Assembly: GCF_046614675.1 (NCBI RefSeq)
Contig: NZ_JBKKJT010000010.1
Coordinates: 80,350-144,349, forward strand
Source of the DNA: Chryseobacterium cupriresistens
GTDB lineage: Bacteria; Bacteroidota; Bacteroidia; Flavobacteriales; Weeksellaceae
Length of the DNA stretch: 64,000 bases
Direction of reading: 5' to 3'
In this document: in pieces, positions 8,153-16,118 of the stretch
Layout of the letters: each line of letters starts with the position of its first letter
How positions within the stretch are numbered: position 1 is the stretch's first letter
The notes under the pieces: model-generated
Told to the model about the DNA's origin: nothing
Seen by the model: the letters and a program-made list of their open reading frames with translations, nothing else
Databases searched by the model: none
Position numbers and translations under genes: made by a program

Positions 8153-9409
8153 TTATGCTTGATTTTGCTGCTCCTGTTTCTCCAGCTTGATCAGGTTCGC
8201 AAGGTTTTTAATTACCGTATCGTGCTTTCTCACAAAAGGATTGTCTTTATTCCAGACATAGCCTGCTAAAACAGCACAGATCTTTTTCTTTACATCCGGA
8301 TTTTCTGGCTGATGGAAGAATAGCTCCTGCAGATTTCCGGTATACCATTCTTTTACATAGGTGGTGAAAACATCCACTCCGTATAAAATGTAGTCTGTGT
8401 ATTCCCTTTGCCAGTCGATTTTTTCTCCGTTTAATTGTCTTAGCGCCAGTTTTGCGGCCAGCATTCCGGATTCTGTGGCAAAAGCCATTCCGGAAGAAAA
8501 TACCGGATCAAGGAATTCAGAGGCATTTCCTGTTAAGGCAAATCCGTCTCCGAATAAACTTTTTACTGAACAGGAATAATCTTTCAGATGTTTAGGTTCA
8601 AAAAGGAAATCTACGTTTCCAAAACGTTTTACATAATATTCAGAAAGAGAAATCGCTTTTCTTAAAGCTTCCGTTGTATCTCCGTTTTCAGACAATTTGT
8701 CGATATATTCAGTAGGCCCTACAATTCCTAAACTTGTGTTTCCGTTGGAAAAAGGAATTACCCAAAGCCATACTTCAGTTTCAATGATGTCAAAAGAAAT
8801 TAAAGTTCCTTCTTCTCCCGGTTCCCTGTTGATATCGTTTACATGAGAGAAAATCGCAGAGTGAGGGGAAAGTTTTGAAGGTTTTTCAAGATCAAGCAGG
8901 CGAGGCAGTACTCTTCCGTATCCGCTGGAATCGATAACAAACTTAGCATGGATCTCTTTTATTTCCCCATCCTTGTTTCTTACCGTAGTTATAGAATCTG
9001 TCCCGTCAAATTTGATATCTATCACTTCAGTTTCAAACTCAAGATCAATTCCTTTGTTAATGACTTCCTGAGCAAGTGTATTATCAAAATCAGCTCTTGG
9101 AACCTGCCAGGTCCAGTCCCAGCCTTCCCCGAATTTGTTGCTGAAATCAAAAATGCAGACTTCTTCACCACGAAGGAAACGAGCCCCAAGCTTTTTTTCA
9201 AAGCCCATTTTGTCTAATGCAGGGAAAAGTCCGGCCTCCTCAAAGTGGTCCATTACCCTTGGAATTAAGCTTTCTCCAACTACGAGTCTGGGGAATTTTG
9301 TCTTTTCAACTACTTTTACGCTGACGTTATTGTTCTTCAGGTATGAAGAAGACACGCATCCGGATGGTCCGGCTCCGATTACAAGAACGTCAACAAATTC
9401 TTTGCTCAT
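8153..9409 (-). CDS. FAD-dependent oxidoreductase with halogenase signature
   Basis: A 418-residue flavoprotein of the PHBH-like/tryptophan-halogenase group. The FAD-binding GAGPSG is at residues 12-17, and VGESLIP at 44-50 matches the segment after the first beta-alpha-beta unit in halogenases and geranylgeranyl reductases. Residues 214-219 read W-L-W-V-I-P, which fits the WxWxIP signature of flavin-dependent halogenases; a second WTWQVP lies at 99-104. The gene is transcribed away from the tyrosine ammonia-lyase gene from an adjacent promoter, so it probably belongs to the pigment cluster. It may chlorinate or hydroxylate the aryl or resorcinol ring. Chlorinated flexirubins are known in this group of bacteria. 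A catalytic Lys could not be assigned with confidence, so a hydroxylase or reductase remains possible. Confidence 0.8.
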   Translation of the reverse strand: MSKEFVDVLVIGAGPSGCVSSSYLKNNNVSVKVVEKTKFPRLVVGESLIPRVMDHFEEAGLFPALDKMGFEKKLGARFLRGEEVCIFDFSNKFGEGWDWTWQVPRADFDNTLAQEVINKGIDLEFETEVIDIKFDGTDSITTVRNKDGEIKEIHAKFVIDSSGYGRVLPRLLDLEKPSKLSPHSAIFSHVNDINREPGEEGTLISFDIIETEVWLWVIPFSNGNTSLGIVGPTEYIDKLSENGDTTEALRKAISLSEYYVKRFGNVDFLFEPKHLKDYSCSVKSLFGDGFALTGNASEFLDPVFSSGMAFATESGMLAAKLALRQLNGEKIDWQREYTDYILYGVDVFTTYVKEWYTGNLQELFFHQPENPDVKKKICAVLAGYVWNKDNPFVRKHDTVIKNLANLIKLEKQEQQNQA

Positions 9410-9438
9410 CTTTGATTTTTTATTTTAATAATAACTTT

Positions 9439-9446
9439 TATCTTTG
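9439..9446 (+). promoter_or_regulatory. Promoter -7 box of the tyrosine ammonia-lyase arm
   Basis: TATCTTTG, with a possible -33 TTTG at 9411-9414 (24-base gap, slightly long). It sits only three bases from the divergent -7 box at 9450, so the two promoters overlap and are likely to be controlled together. Confidence 0.6.
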
Positions 9447-9449
9447 CCG

Positions 9450-9457
9450 CAAAATTA
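9450..9457 (-). promoter_or_regulatory. Promoter -7 box of the halogenase-like gene
   Basis: On the minus strand it reads TAATTTTG, with a TTTG at 9480-9483 22 bases upstream. It is interleaved with the plus-strand promoter at 9439. Confidence 0.6.
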
Positions 9458-9507
9458 GTGACAAATAATTAATATTTTACAAAATTATCAACTATTACTT
9501 TTAATTG

Positions 9508-11028
9508 ATGAAAATAAATAACTTTTTAGAACTGAAAGACTTTCAAAAAATTATCATTGAGAATGAAAAAATAGAACTGGATGAATCACTTTTATCAAGA
9601 GTGGATAAAAGTTTTCAGTTTTTAAAAGAGTTTTCAAAAAATAAAGTAATATATGGTGTGAACACCGGTTTTGGGCCCATGGCTCAGTTTAAAATCAGTG
9701 ATGAAGACACCCACCAGCTTCAGTATAACTTGATCAGAAGCCATTCTTCAGGAATTGGAAACCCTTTGCCTGCGGAAGAAGTAAAAGCATGTATGCTGGC
9801 AAGACTGAATACCTTATCTTTAGGGAATTCAGGAGTGCACCAGTCTGTTATTTATCTTCTTCAGGAATTGATCAACAGAGATATTACCCCATTGATCTTT
9901 GAACATGGAGGCGTAGGAGCAAGCGGAGACCTTGTTCAGCTGGCTCACCTGGCTTTGGTATTGATTGGAGAAGGAGAAGTTTTTTACAATGGAGAAAGAA
10001 AATCTACCAAAGAAGTTTTTGAAACAGAAGGCTTAGAACCGATCAAAGTAGAGATCCGTGAAGGACTTGCTTTAATGAACGGAACTTCCGTAATGTCAGG
10101 AATTGGTATTGTGAATGCTTATAAAGCGAATCAGCTTACTGATATTTCCCTTAGGCTTTCCTGTGCGATCAATGAGATTGTACAGGCTTATGATGATCAT
10201 TTGTCAGAAGCCTTGAATGGAACTAAGAAACACTACGGTCAACAGAAAGTGGCAGAAAGAATGCGTGCTCACCTGGCAGACAGTAAGTTGATCAGAAAAA
10301 GAGAAGAGCATCTTTATACTCATTTTGAAGAGCAGGAAAAAGTATTCAAGGAAAAAGTTCAGGAATATTATTCTTTACGATGTGTTCCTCAGATTTTAGG
10401 TCCGGTATTGGATACATTGGAATATACAGAGAAAGTTCTTGAAAATGAGATTAATTCAGCGAATGATAATCCGATTATCAATGTTGAAGACCAGCATGTT
10501 TACCATGGAGGAAACTTCCATGGAGATTATATTTCTCTGGAAATGGACAAGCTTAAAATCGTGGTGACAAAACTGACCATGCTTGCAGAAAGACAGTTAA
10601 ACTACCTTCTGAATGCGAAAATCAATGAAATTTTGCCTCCTTTTGTCAATTTAGGTAAATTAGGTTTCAATTTCGGGATGCAGGGAGTACAGTTTACGGC
10701 AACTTCTACTACGGCAGAAAGCCAGATGCTGTCAAATTCTATGTATGTTCACAGTATTCCAAACAATAACGATAATCAGGATATCGTTAGTATGGGAACA
10801 AACGCTGCGGTAATTTGCAGAAAAGTCATTGAAAATGCTTTTGAAGTATTGGCGATTGAAGCGATTACCATTATTCAGGCTGTGGAATATCTTGGATTCC
10901 AGGATAAGGTTTCATCCTCTACAAAAGAACTGTATGATGATATCAGAAAAATTATTCCTGCTTTCTCAGACGATATGGTCATGTATCCGTATCTGGAGGA
11001 AGTAAAGAAATACCTGAAAGGAATGTAA
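9508..11028 (+). CDS. Tyrosine ammonia-lyase (aromatic ammonia-lyase family)
   Basis: Removes ammonia from tyrosine to give 4-coumarate, the usual starter of flexirubin polyenes. The 506 residues start at the ATG at 9508; a TTG just before it is an unlikely start. The catalytic MIO group would form from A138-S139-G140, within GGVGASGDLVQL. Y49 in IYGVNTGFGP is the catalytic loop tyrosine. Length and many segments agree, from memory, with the characterised Flavobacterium johnsoniae tyrosine ammonia-lyase. The selectivity pair is S78-H79, which looks histidine-lyase-like, but the F. johnsoniae enzyme shares this segment. The neighbours are polyketide-type genes and not a hut pathway. It leads the plus arm of the cluster, from the promoter at 9439. 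Confidence 0.92.
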   Translation: MKINNFLELKDFQKIIIENEKIELDESLLSRVDKSFQFLKEFSKNKVIYGVNTGFGPMAQFKISDEDTHQLQYNLIRSHSSGIGNPLPAEEVKACMLARLNTLSLGNSGVHQSVIYLLQELINRDITPLIFEHGGVGASGDLVQLAHLALVLIGEGEVFYNGERKSTKEVFETEGLEPIKVEIREGLALMNGTSVMSGIGIVNAYKANQLTDISLRLSCAINEIVQAYDDHLSEALNGTKKHYGQQKVAERMRAHLADSKLIRKREEHLYTHFEEQEKVFKEKVQEYYSLRCVPQILGPVLDTLEYTEKVLENEINSANDNPIINVEDQHVYHGGNFHGDYISLEMDKLKIVVTKLTMLAERQLNYLLNAKINEILPPFVNLGKLGFNFGMQGVQFTATSTTAESQMLSNSMYVHSIPNNNDNQDIVSMGTNAAVICRKVIENAFEVLAIEAITIIQAVEYLGFQDKVSSSTKELYDDIRKIIPAFSDDMVMYPYLEEVKKYLKGM

Positions 11029-11109
11029 CTACTGGTTGCCATCAATTGTCTTTTAAAAAAGGCTTCCAGCATCAACTTAAAAAACTAAAAACGATATAAA
11101 CACTAACGC

Positions 11110-11841
11110 ATGAAATGTGCAATTGTAACAGGTGGCTCCAGAGGAATCGGGAGGGCAATCTGTATAAAACTGGCAGAAGAGAAAAACTATCACATCCTTA
11201 TCAACTACGCTTCAAATGAAACGGCAGCCAAAGAAACATTGGCTAAAGTGGAAGAATTGGGTTCTACCGGAGAAATTCTTAAATTTGATGTAGGAAACAC
11301 CGAAGAAACACAAGCTGTTTTAACGGAGTGGCAGGAGAAAAACCCTGATGCAGTGGTGGAAGTGATTGTCAATAATGCCGGAATCACAAGAGACGGCCTT
11401 TTTATGTGGATGCAGAAAGAAGACTGGAATAATGTGATCAATACAAGTCTTGATGGTTTCTTCAATGTGACCAATTTCTTTATTCAAAAGCTTCTTCGTA
11501 ACAAATACGGAAGAATCATCAATATGGTTTCTGTATCCGGAGTAAAAGGAACAGCCGGCCAGACGAATTATTCCGCTGCGAAAGGAGCTTTGGTAGGAGC
11601 TACAAAGGCTCTTGCTCAGGAAGTTGCCAAAAGAAATGTTACGGTAAATGCCGTTGCGCCGGGTTTCATCAAAACGGATATGACCCAGGAGTTTAATGAA
11701 GATGAGCTTAAAGCAATGATTCCTGCCAACAGATTCGGAGAAGCAGAAGAAGTGGCAGATCTTGTCGCATTTTTAGCATCTAAAAAATCTTCCTACATAA
11801 CAGGTGAAGTGATTAATATTAACGGAGGAATTTACTCATAA
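11110..11841 (+). CDS. 3-oxoacyl-ACP reductase (FabG-like SDR)
   Basis: NADPH-dependent ketoreductase of the short-chain dehydrogenase family, 243 residues, a typical FabG length. The cofactor motif TGGSRGIG is at 7-14 and NNAG at 88-91. The catalytic set N111, S141, Y154 and K158 is complete (YSAAK). In this setting it most likely reduces the beta-keto group after each polyene extension, as the ApeQ reductase does in aryl polyene pathways. It lies 81 bases after the ammonia-lyase gene and is followed by an inverted repeat and then a ketosynthase gene. General fatty acid synthesis would be the alternative, but the context argues for the pigment. Confidence 0.9.
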   Translation: MKCAIVTGGSRGIGRAICIKLAEEKNYHILINYASNETAAKETLAKVEELGSTGEILKFDVGNTEETQAVLTEWQEKNPDAVVEVIVNNAGITRDGLFMWMQKEDWNNVINTSLDGFFNVTNFFIQKLLRNKYGRIINMVSVSGVKGTAGQTNYSAAKGALVGATKALAQEVAKRNVTVNAVAPGFIKTDMTQEFNEDELKAMIPANRFGEAEEVADLVAFLASKKSSYITGEVININGGIYS

Positions 11842-11843
11842 AT

Positions 11844-11935
11844 AATCTAACAATATACCAATGTACCGGTGTACCAATGTTGATTGATATCAATGAAAAG
11901 ATTGTTACATTACTAGACTGATACATTGTTAAATT
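11844..11935. repeat. Intergenic inverted repeat, copy A
   Basis: The ends AATCTAACAAT (11844-11854) and ATTGTTAAATT (11925-11935) pair with one mismatch, and inner words such as ACCAATGT and ACATT continue the dyad. It fills almost the whole gap between the ketoreductase and ketosynthase genes. The same words recur at 13456, 26551 and 26891. Confidence 0.75.
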
Positions 11936-11947
11936 CAATATAAACAA

Positions 11948-13168
11948 ATGGAAAATAGGGTTGTAATTACCGGAATGGGAATTTATTCCTGCATCGGGAC
12001 GTCTTTAGAAGAGGTCAGGGAATCCCTATATCAAGGAAAATCCGGTATTGTTTTAGATCAGGACAGAAAAGAATTTGGTTTCAGGTCTGGCCTCACAGGA
12101 GTAGTTCCGAAGCCTGATCTTAAAAATCTTTTAAACAGACGCCAGCGTATCAGTATGGGAGAAGAAAGCGAATATGCTTATCTTGCTACCCTGGATGCTT
12201 TAAAACAGGCGAATCTGGATGAAGAATTCTTAGAGGCTCATGAAGTGGGGATCTTGTACGGAAATGACAGTGTTTCCCAGGCAGTCGTAGAATCTATCGA
12301 TATTGCAAGGGAAAAGAAAGATACAACATTGATGGGATCGGGAGCGATTTTCAAATCAATGAACTCAACAGTAACGATGAACCTTTCAACGATTTTTAAG
12401 CTGAAAGGGATTAATCTTACCATCAGTGCAGCATGTGCAAGCGGTTCTCATTCTTTAGGGCTGGCTTATATGATGATTAAAAATGGTTTCCAGGATATGA
12501 TTATCTGCGGCGGAGCTCAGGAAACCAACAAATATTCCATGGCGAGCTTTGACGGATTGGGAGTGTTCTCAGCCAGAGAAGATGAGCCTGCAAAAGCATC
12601 AAGACCTTTCGATGCAGAAAGAGACGGATTGATTCCAAGTGGCGGAGCAGCCAGTCTGATTGTTGAAAGTTTGGAATCTGCCCAAAGAAGAGGCGCTCCG
12701 ATTATTGCTGAAATTATCGGATATGGTTTTTCTTCCAACGGAGGTCATATTTCAACTCCTAATGTAGATGGGCCGGCTTTGGCAATGGACAGAGCCTTAA
12801 AACAGTCAGGATTAAAAGCTTCAGACATCGATTATATCAATGCTCACGCAACTTCTACTCCAATTGGTGATGCGAACGAAGCGAAAGCCATTTATGAGAT
12901 TTTCGGCAGTGAAGTTCCGGTAAGTTCTACCAAATCTATGACCGGACACGAGTGCTGGATGGCAGGTGCAAGTGAAGTTATCTACTCCATTCTGATGATG
13001 CAGAACGATTTTGTTGCTCCCAATATCAATCTGGAAAACCCTGATAATGAAGCACAAAAGATAAATTTAGTCGCAAAAACAAAAAATCAAAAAATTGATG
13101 TATTTTTGTCGAATTCTTTTGGGTTTGGGGGAACCAATTCTGCACTAATAGTTAAAAAATTTGATTAA
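11948..13168 (+). CDS. Beta-ketoacyl-ACP synthase (plus arm)
   Basis: Condensing enzyme of the FabF/KAS II type, 406 residues. The triad is complete: C163 in AACASGSHS, H300 in NAHATSTPIGD and H334 in MTGHECWMAG. It should elongate ACP-bound chains with malonyl units. The ACP gene follows four bases after its stop, so the two are probably translated together. An inverted repeat (copy A) precedes it and another (copy B) follows the ACP. Of the ketosynthases in the cluster this is the only one in the plus arm. It may prime or extend the aryl polyene or supply the resorcinol side chains; the sequence does not decide between these. Confidence 0.92.
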   Translation: MENRVVITGMGIYSCIGTSLEEVRESLYQGKSGIVLDQDRKEFGFRSGLTGVVPKPDLKNLLNRRQRISMGEESEYAYLATLDALKQANLDEEFLEAHEVGILYGNDSVSQAVVESIDIAREKKDTTLMGSGAIFKSMNSTVTMNLSTIFKLKGINLTISAACASGSHSLGLAYMMIKNGFQDMIICGGAQETNKYSMASFDGLGVFSAREDEPAKASRPFDAERDGLIPSGGAASLIVESLESAQRRGAPIIAEIIGYGFSSNGGHISTPNVDGPALAMDRALKQSGLKASDIDYINAHATSTPIGDANEAKAIYEIFGSEVPVSSTKSMTGHECWMAGASEVIYSILMMQNDFVAPNINLENPDNEAQKINLVAKTKNQKIDVFLSNSFGFGGTNSALIVKKFD

Positions 13169-13172
13169 AAAC

Positions 13173-13427
13173 ATGGAAAGGGAAAAAATTGTTGCTATTG
13201 TTAATGATTTTCTGGTAAACGAATTCGAGGTAGACGGAGACGAAATCAGTAACGATGCCAACCTTAAAAATACACTGGGCTTAGACAGCTTAGATTATAT
13301 CGACATGGTAGTCGTGATCGAATCCAATTTCGGCGTGAAATTAGGAGAAGCAGATTTCAAAAAAATGGTGACATTTGATGATTTCTATACAACGATTGAA
13401 CATAAGATTGCTGAAAAAAACGTGTAG
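13173..13427 (+). CDS. Acyl carrier protein (plus arm)
   Basis: Carries growing chains on a phosphopantetheine arm. It has 84 residues, with the attachment serine in GLDSLDYIDM. I chose the ATG at 13173, four bases after the ketosynthase stop; an upstream TTG overlaps that gene and is less likely. It is acidic and helical as expected. A second ACP is encoded in the minus arm at 26623, so the cluster has dedicated carriers distinct from the fatty acid ACP. Confidence 0.93.
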   Translation: MEREKIVAIVNDFLVNEFEVDGDEISNDANLKNTLGLDSLDYIDMVVVIESNFGVKLGEADFKKMVTFDDFYTTIEHKIAEKNV

Positions 13428-13455
13428 TTATTGAGTCAATCTTTATTCTATAAAA

Positions 13456-13524
13456 TGTGCCAATGTAACAATATCACAGTGATCCGGTAACGGACACTTC
13501 AAAAAGGTATTATTACATTGGCTC
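13456..13524. repeat. Intergenic inverted repeat, copy B
   Basis: GCCAATGTAA at 13459-13468 is exactly complementary to TTACATTGGC at 13513-13522, and pairing continues imperfectly outward. It belongs to the same family as copies A, C and D, and lies between the ACP and acyltransferase genes. Confidence 0.75.
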
Positions 13525-13546
13525 TCTGTTATATTAAATTTTAGAT

Positions 13547-14431
13547 ATGAACAAGTGGAAAGGTAAATCTAAAGGAACAGTACTCGGATACAGAATATTT
13601 GTCTGGTGTATTAGAAATATCGGGATCAGAAGTTCATATGGGGTGCTGTATTTTGTAGCCGCTTATTATTCCCTGTTTCAGAAGAAAAGCAATCAATACA
13701 TTCTTTATTATTTTCAGAAAAGATTGAACTATGGATACTGGAAATCCAAAGCTTCCATCTTTAAAAGCTATTTTACCTTCGGAAAAGTTCTGATTGATAA
13801 AACAGCTATTTCAGCAGGACTCAGAGAAAAATATACCTATGAATTTGACGGTATTGAAAACCTCAGAAATCTTTTAGCTGCTAAAAAAGGAGGTGTGCTC
13901 ATCAGTGCCCATATCGGTAATTTTGAAATTGCAGAACACTTTTTTGCAGATATCGACTTCGACTGCCAGATCAATCTGGTAACCACAGATCAGGAAGTGA
14001 CCGTGATCAAGGAATATCTGGAAAGTGTTGCGGTAAAAAAGAGTAATATTAAGTTTATTTACGTGAAGGAGGACATGTCTCATATCTTTGAGATCAATCA
14101 GGCTTTGTCTAATAATGAACTCATCTGCTTTACCGGAGACCGTTATTTTGAAGGTTCCAAATATCTGGAAACAGAACTGCTGGGTAAAAGTGCAAAATTT
14201 CCGGCCGGCCCGTTTTTGATCGCCTCAAGGTTAGGCGTTCCCGTAGTATATGTCTATGTGATGAAGGAGAATAATCTTCATTACCATCTGTACGCAAGAG
14301 TGGCACAGAATATCAAAAACCGTGATTCACAGGGACTTTTACAGTCTTATGTTCAGAATCTTGAAACCATGGTGAAAAAATACCCGCTTCAATGGTTTAA
14401 TTATTTTGATTTTTGGGATGATGTTGATTAA
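13547..14431 (+). CDS. LpxL/HtrB-like lysophospholipid acyltransferase
   Basis: A 294-residue acyltransferase of the lipid A biosynthesis type, probably bound to the inner membrane by its hydrophobic N-terminus. The catalytic H(x4)E motif is seen in HIGNFE, and a GDR segment with FPAGPFLIA follows as in LpxL proteins. Aryl polyene and flexirubin clusters usually carry such an enzyme. Here it may attach the finished polyene acid to another moiety or to a lipid. It sits 119 bases after the ACP gene, with copy B of the inverted repeat between them. A true lipid A role is less likely given the neighbours. Confidence 0.85.
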   Translation: MNKWKGKSKGTVLGYRIFVWCIRNIGIRSSYGVLYFVAAYYSLFQKKSNQYILYYFQKRLNYGYWKSKASIFKSYFTFGKVLIDKTAISAGLREKYTYEFDGIENLRNLLAAKKGGVLISAHIGNFEIAEHFFADIDFDCQINLVTTDQEVTVIKEYLESVAVKKSNIKFIYVKEDMSHIFEINQALSNNELICFTGDRYFEGSKYLETELLGKSAKFPAGPFLIASRLGVPVVYVYVMKENNLHYHLYARVAQNIKNRDSQGLLQSYVQNLETMVKKYPLQWFNYFDFWDDVD

Positions 14432-14590
14432 TTTTTCTATTTTTATCCCGAAAAACGAATAAAAACTAAAAAACCATTAAGATTTACCGAGATTTAAGAG
14501 AACCCATAAAATTTCTATGCTTACTTTACCAAAGTAAACTTTAAATATCTTAAATTCCCTGTTTCTTAATTATTAAAAGCACATTCTCTT

Positions 14591-16117
14591 TTGAAGAAAG
14601 CATACGACATACTTGTAATCGGCAGTGGATTGGGAGGTCTTGTTTCGGCTCTTATTTTGGCGAAAGAAGGTCTGAAAGTATGTGTTCTCGAGAAAAATAA
14701 CCAATATGGCGGAAATCTTCAGACTTTTTCAAGGAATAAGCTTATTTTCGATACAGGAGTCCACTATCTGGGAGGTTTATCCAAAGGGCAAAACCTGAAT
14801 CAGTTTTTTTCCTATCTGGAAATCATGGATGACCTTGAACTTCAGTTGATGGATGAAGATGGCTATGACAGAATCAGTTTCGGTGATGATGAAATAGAAT
14901 ATCCTCATGCACAGGGCTATCAGAATTTTGTTGAACAGCTTTCAAAATATTTCCCCGAAGAAAAAGAAAACCTTGAAAACTACTGTGAAGAAATTCAATA
15001 TGTATGCAACCAGTTTCCAAGATATCATGTAGTAGGAAAGGACAGTTACAACGAAGAAATCCTGCACCTCAATACTAAAAGATTCATTGAGTCTGTTACC
15101 CAGAATAAAAAATTGCAGTCAGTTTTACTGGGTTCCAACTTTTTATATGCCGGAGACTCGGAGAATGTTCCCTTTTATGTACATGCTCTGACGGTAAATT
15201 CTTACATTCAAAGTGCTTACAAATGTGTGAAAGGAGGAAGTCAGATTTCTAAACTTTTAATCAGAAAACTCCGGGAATATGGAGCCGAAGTACACAAGCA
15301 CTCGGAAGTTTCAGAATTTGTTTTTAATGAAAATAATACACTGACTTCTGTAAAAACGAAAGCAGGAAAAGAATACGAGGCAAAACAATTTATATCAAAT
15401 ATAGAAATACGCTCCACCATCAAACTGATAGGCGAGGAAAGACTGAAAAAATCCTTTCTGAACAGGGTTTTAAGCTGGAAGCCTGTTTCTTCGTGTTTTA
15501 GTATTTATCTGGTTTTAAAACCTCACAGTCTTCCGAATTTCAATTACAACAGATACCACTATTCATCGGAAGATCAGGTCTGGAATGCATCCCAATACCA
15601 AAAAGAGTCGTGGCCGGAAACTTATATGCTTTCATCTACGCCTTCAAAATATCATCCTGAATTTGCGGAAAGTCTTACCGCGATTTCTTATATGGATTTT
15701 GATGAGGTTAAAGAATGGGAAAATACATTCAATACAGTTGCGGATGAGCATGAAAGAGGAGAAGCTTATGAAAGGTTTAAGCTTGAAAAGACTGAAAAAA
15801 TGCTTGATGCTCTGGAAAAGAAAATTCCTAACATAAGACACGCTATTAAAACACTCTATACTTCTTCTCCCTTGTCTTACAGGGACTATATTGGTAATTT
15901 CGAAGGAAATATGTACGGATACATGAAAAGTTCAGAGAACCCTCTTAAAACAATGGTTTCCCCACGTACGAAAATTGACAATCTTTTTCTGACGGGACAA
16001 TCCGTGAATATGCATGGCATCTTAGGTGTTACGATCGGAGCTTTTAATACCTGTGCCGAGATTATTGGAAAAGAAACGATAGACATGCGGTTGACACAAA
16101 TGATTAATAAAAACTAA
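14591..16117 (+). CDS. Phytoene desaturase-like FAD oxidoreductase
   Basis: A 508-residue flavoprotein of the carotenoid isomerase/desaturase and retinol saturase group. The FAD motif GSGLGGLVSA begins at about residue 11, followed by EKNNQYGGN and the conserved DTGVHYLGG. The C-terminal FAD segment reads FLTGQSVNMHG. The start is a TTG at 14591; no ATG is suitably placed, and the TTG sits at the correct distance from the dinucleotide motif. The next gene starts one base after its stop, so they form one transcript. It could act on the conjugated polyene or on a resorcinol intermediate. The exact reaction is unknown. Confidence 0.85.
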   Translation: MKKAYDILVIGSGLGGLVSALILAKEGLKVCVLEKNNQYGGNLQTFSRNKLIFDTGVHYLGGLSKGQNLNQFFSYLEIMDDLELQLMDEDGYDRISFGDDEIEYPHAQGYQNFVEQLSKYFPEEKENLENYCEEIQYVCNQFPRYHVVGKDSYNEEILHLNTKRFIESVTQNKKLQSVLLGSNFLYAGDSENVPFYVHALTVNSYIQSAYKCVKGGSQISKLLIRKLREYGAEVHKHSEVSEFVFNENNTLTSVKTKAGKEYEAKQFISNIEIRSTIKLIGEERLKKSFLNRVLSWKPVSSCFSIYLVLKPHSLPNFNYNRYHYSSEDQVWNASQYQKESWPETYMLSSTPSKYHPEFAESLTAISYMDFDEVKEWENTFNTVADEHERGEAYERFKLEKTEKMLDALEKKIPNIRHAIKTLYTSSPLSYRDYIGNFEGNMYGYMKSSENPLKTMVSPRTKIDNLFLTGQSVNMHGILGVTIGAFNTCAEIIGKETIDMRLTQMINKN

Positions 16118-16118
16118 A

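Noticed and set aside
9505..11028. Histidine ammonia-lyase (hutH)
   Set aside because: Overall sequence and neighbours fit the flavobacterial tyrosine ammonia-lyase of flexirubin loci; no other hut gene is nearby.
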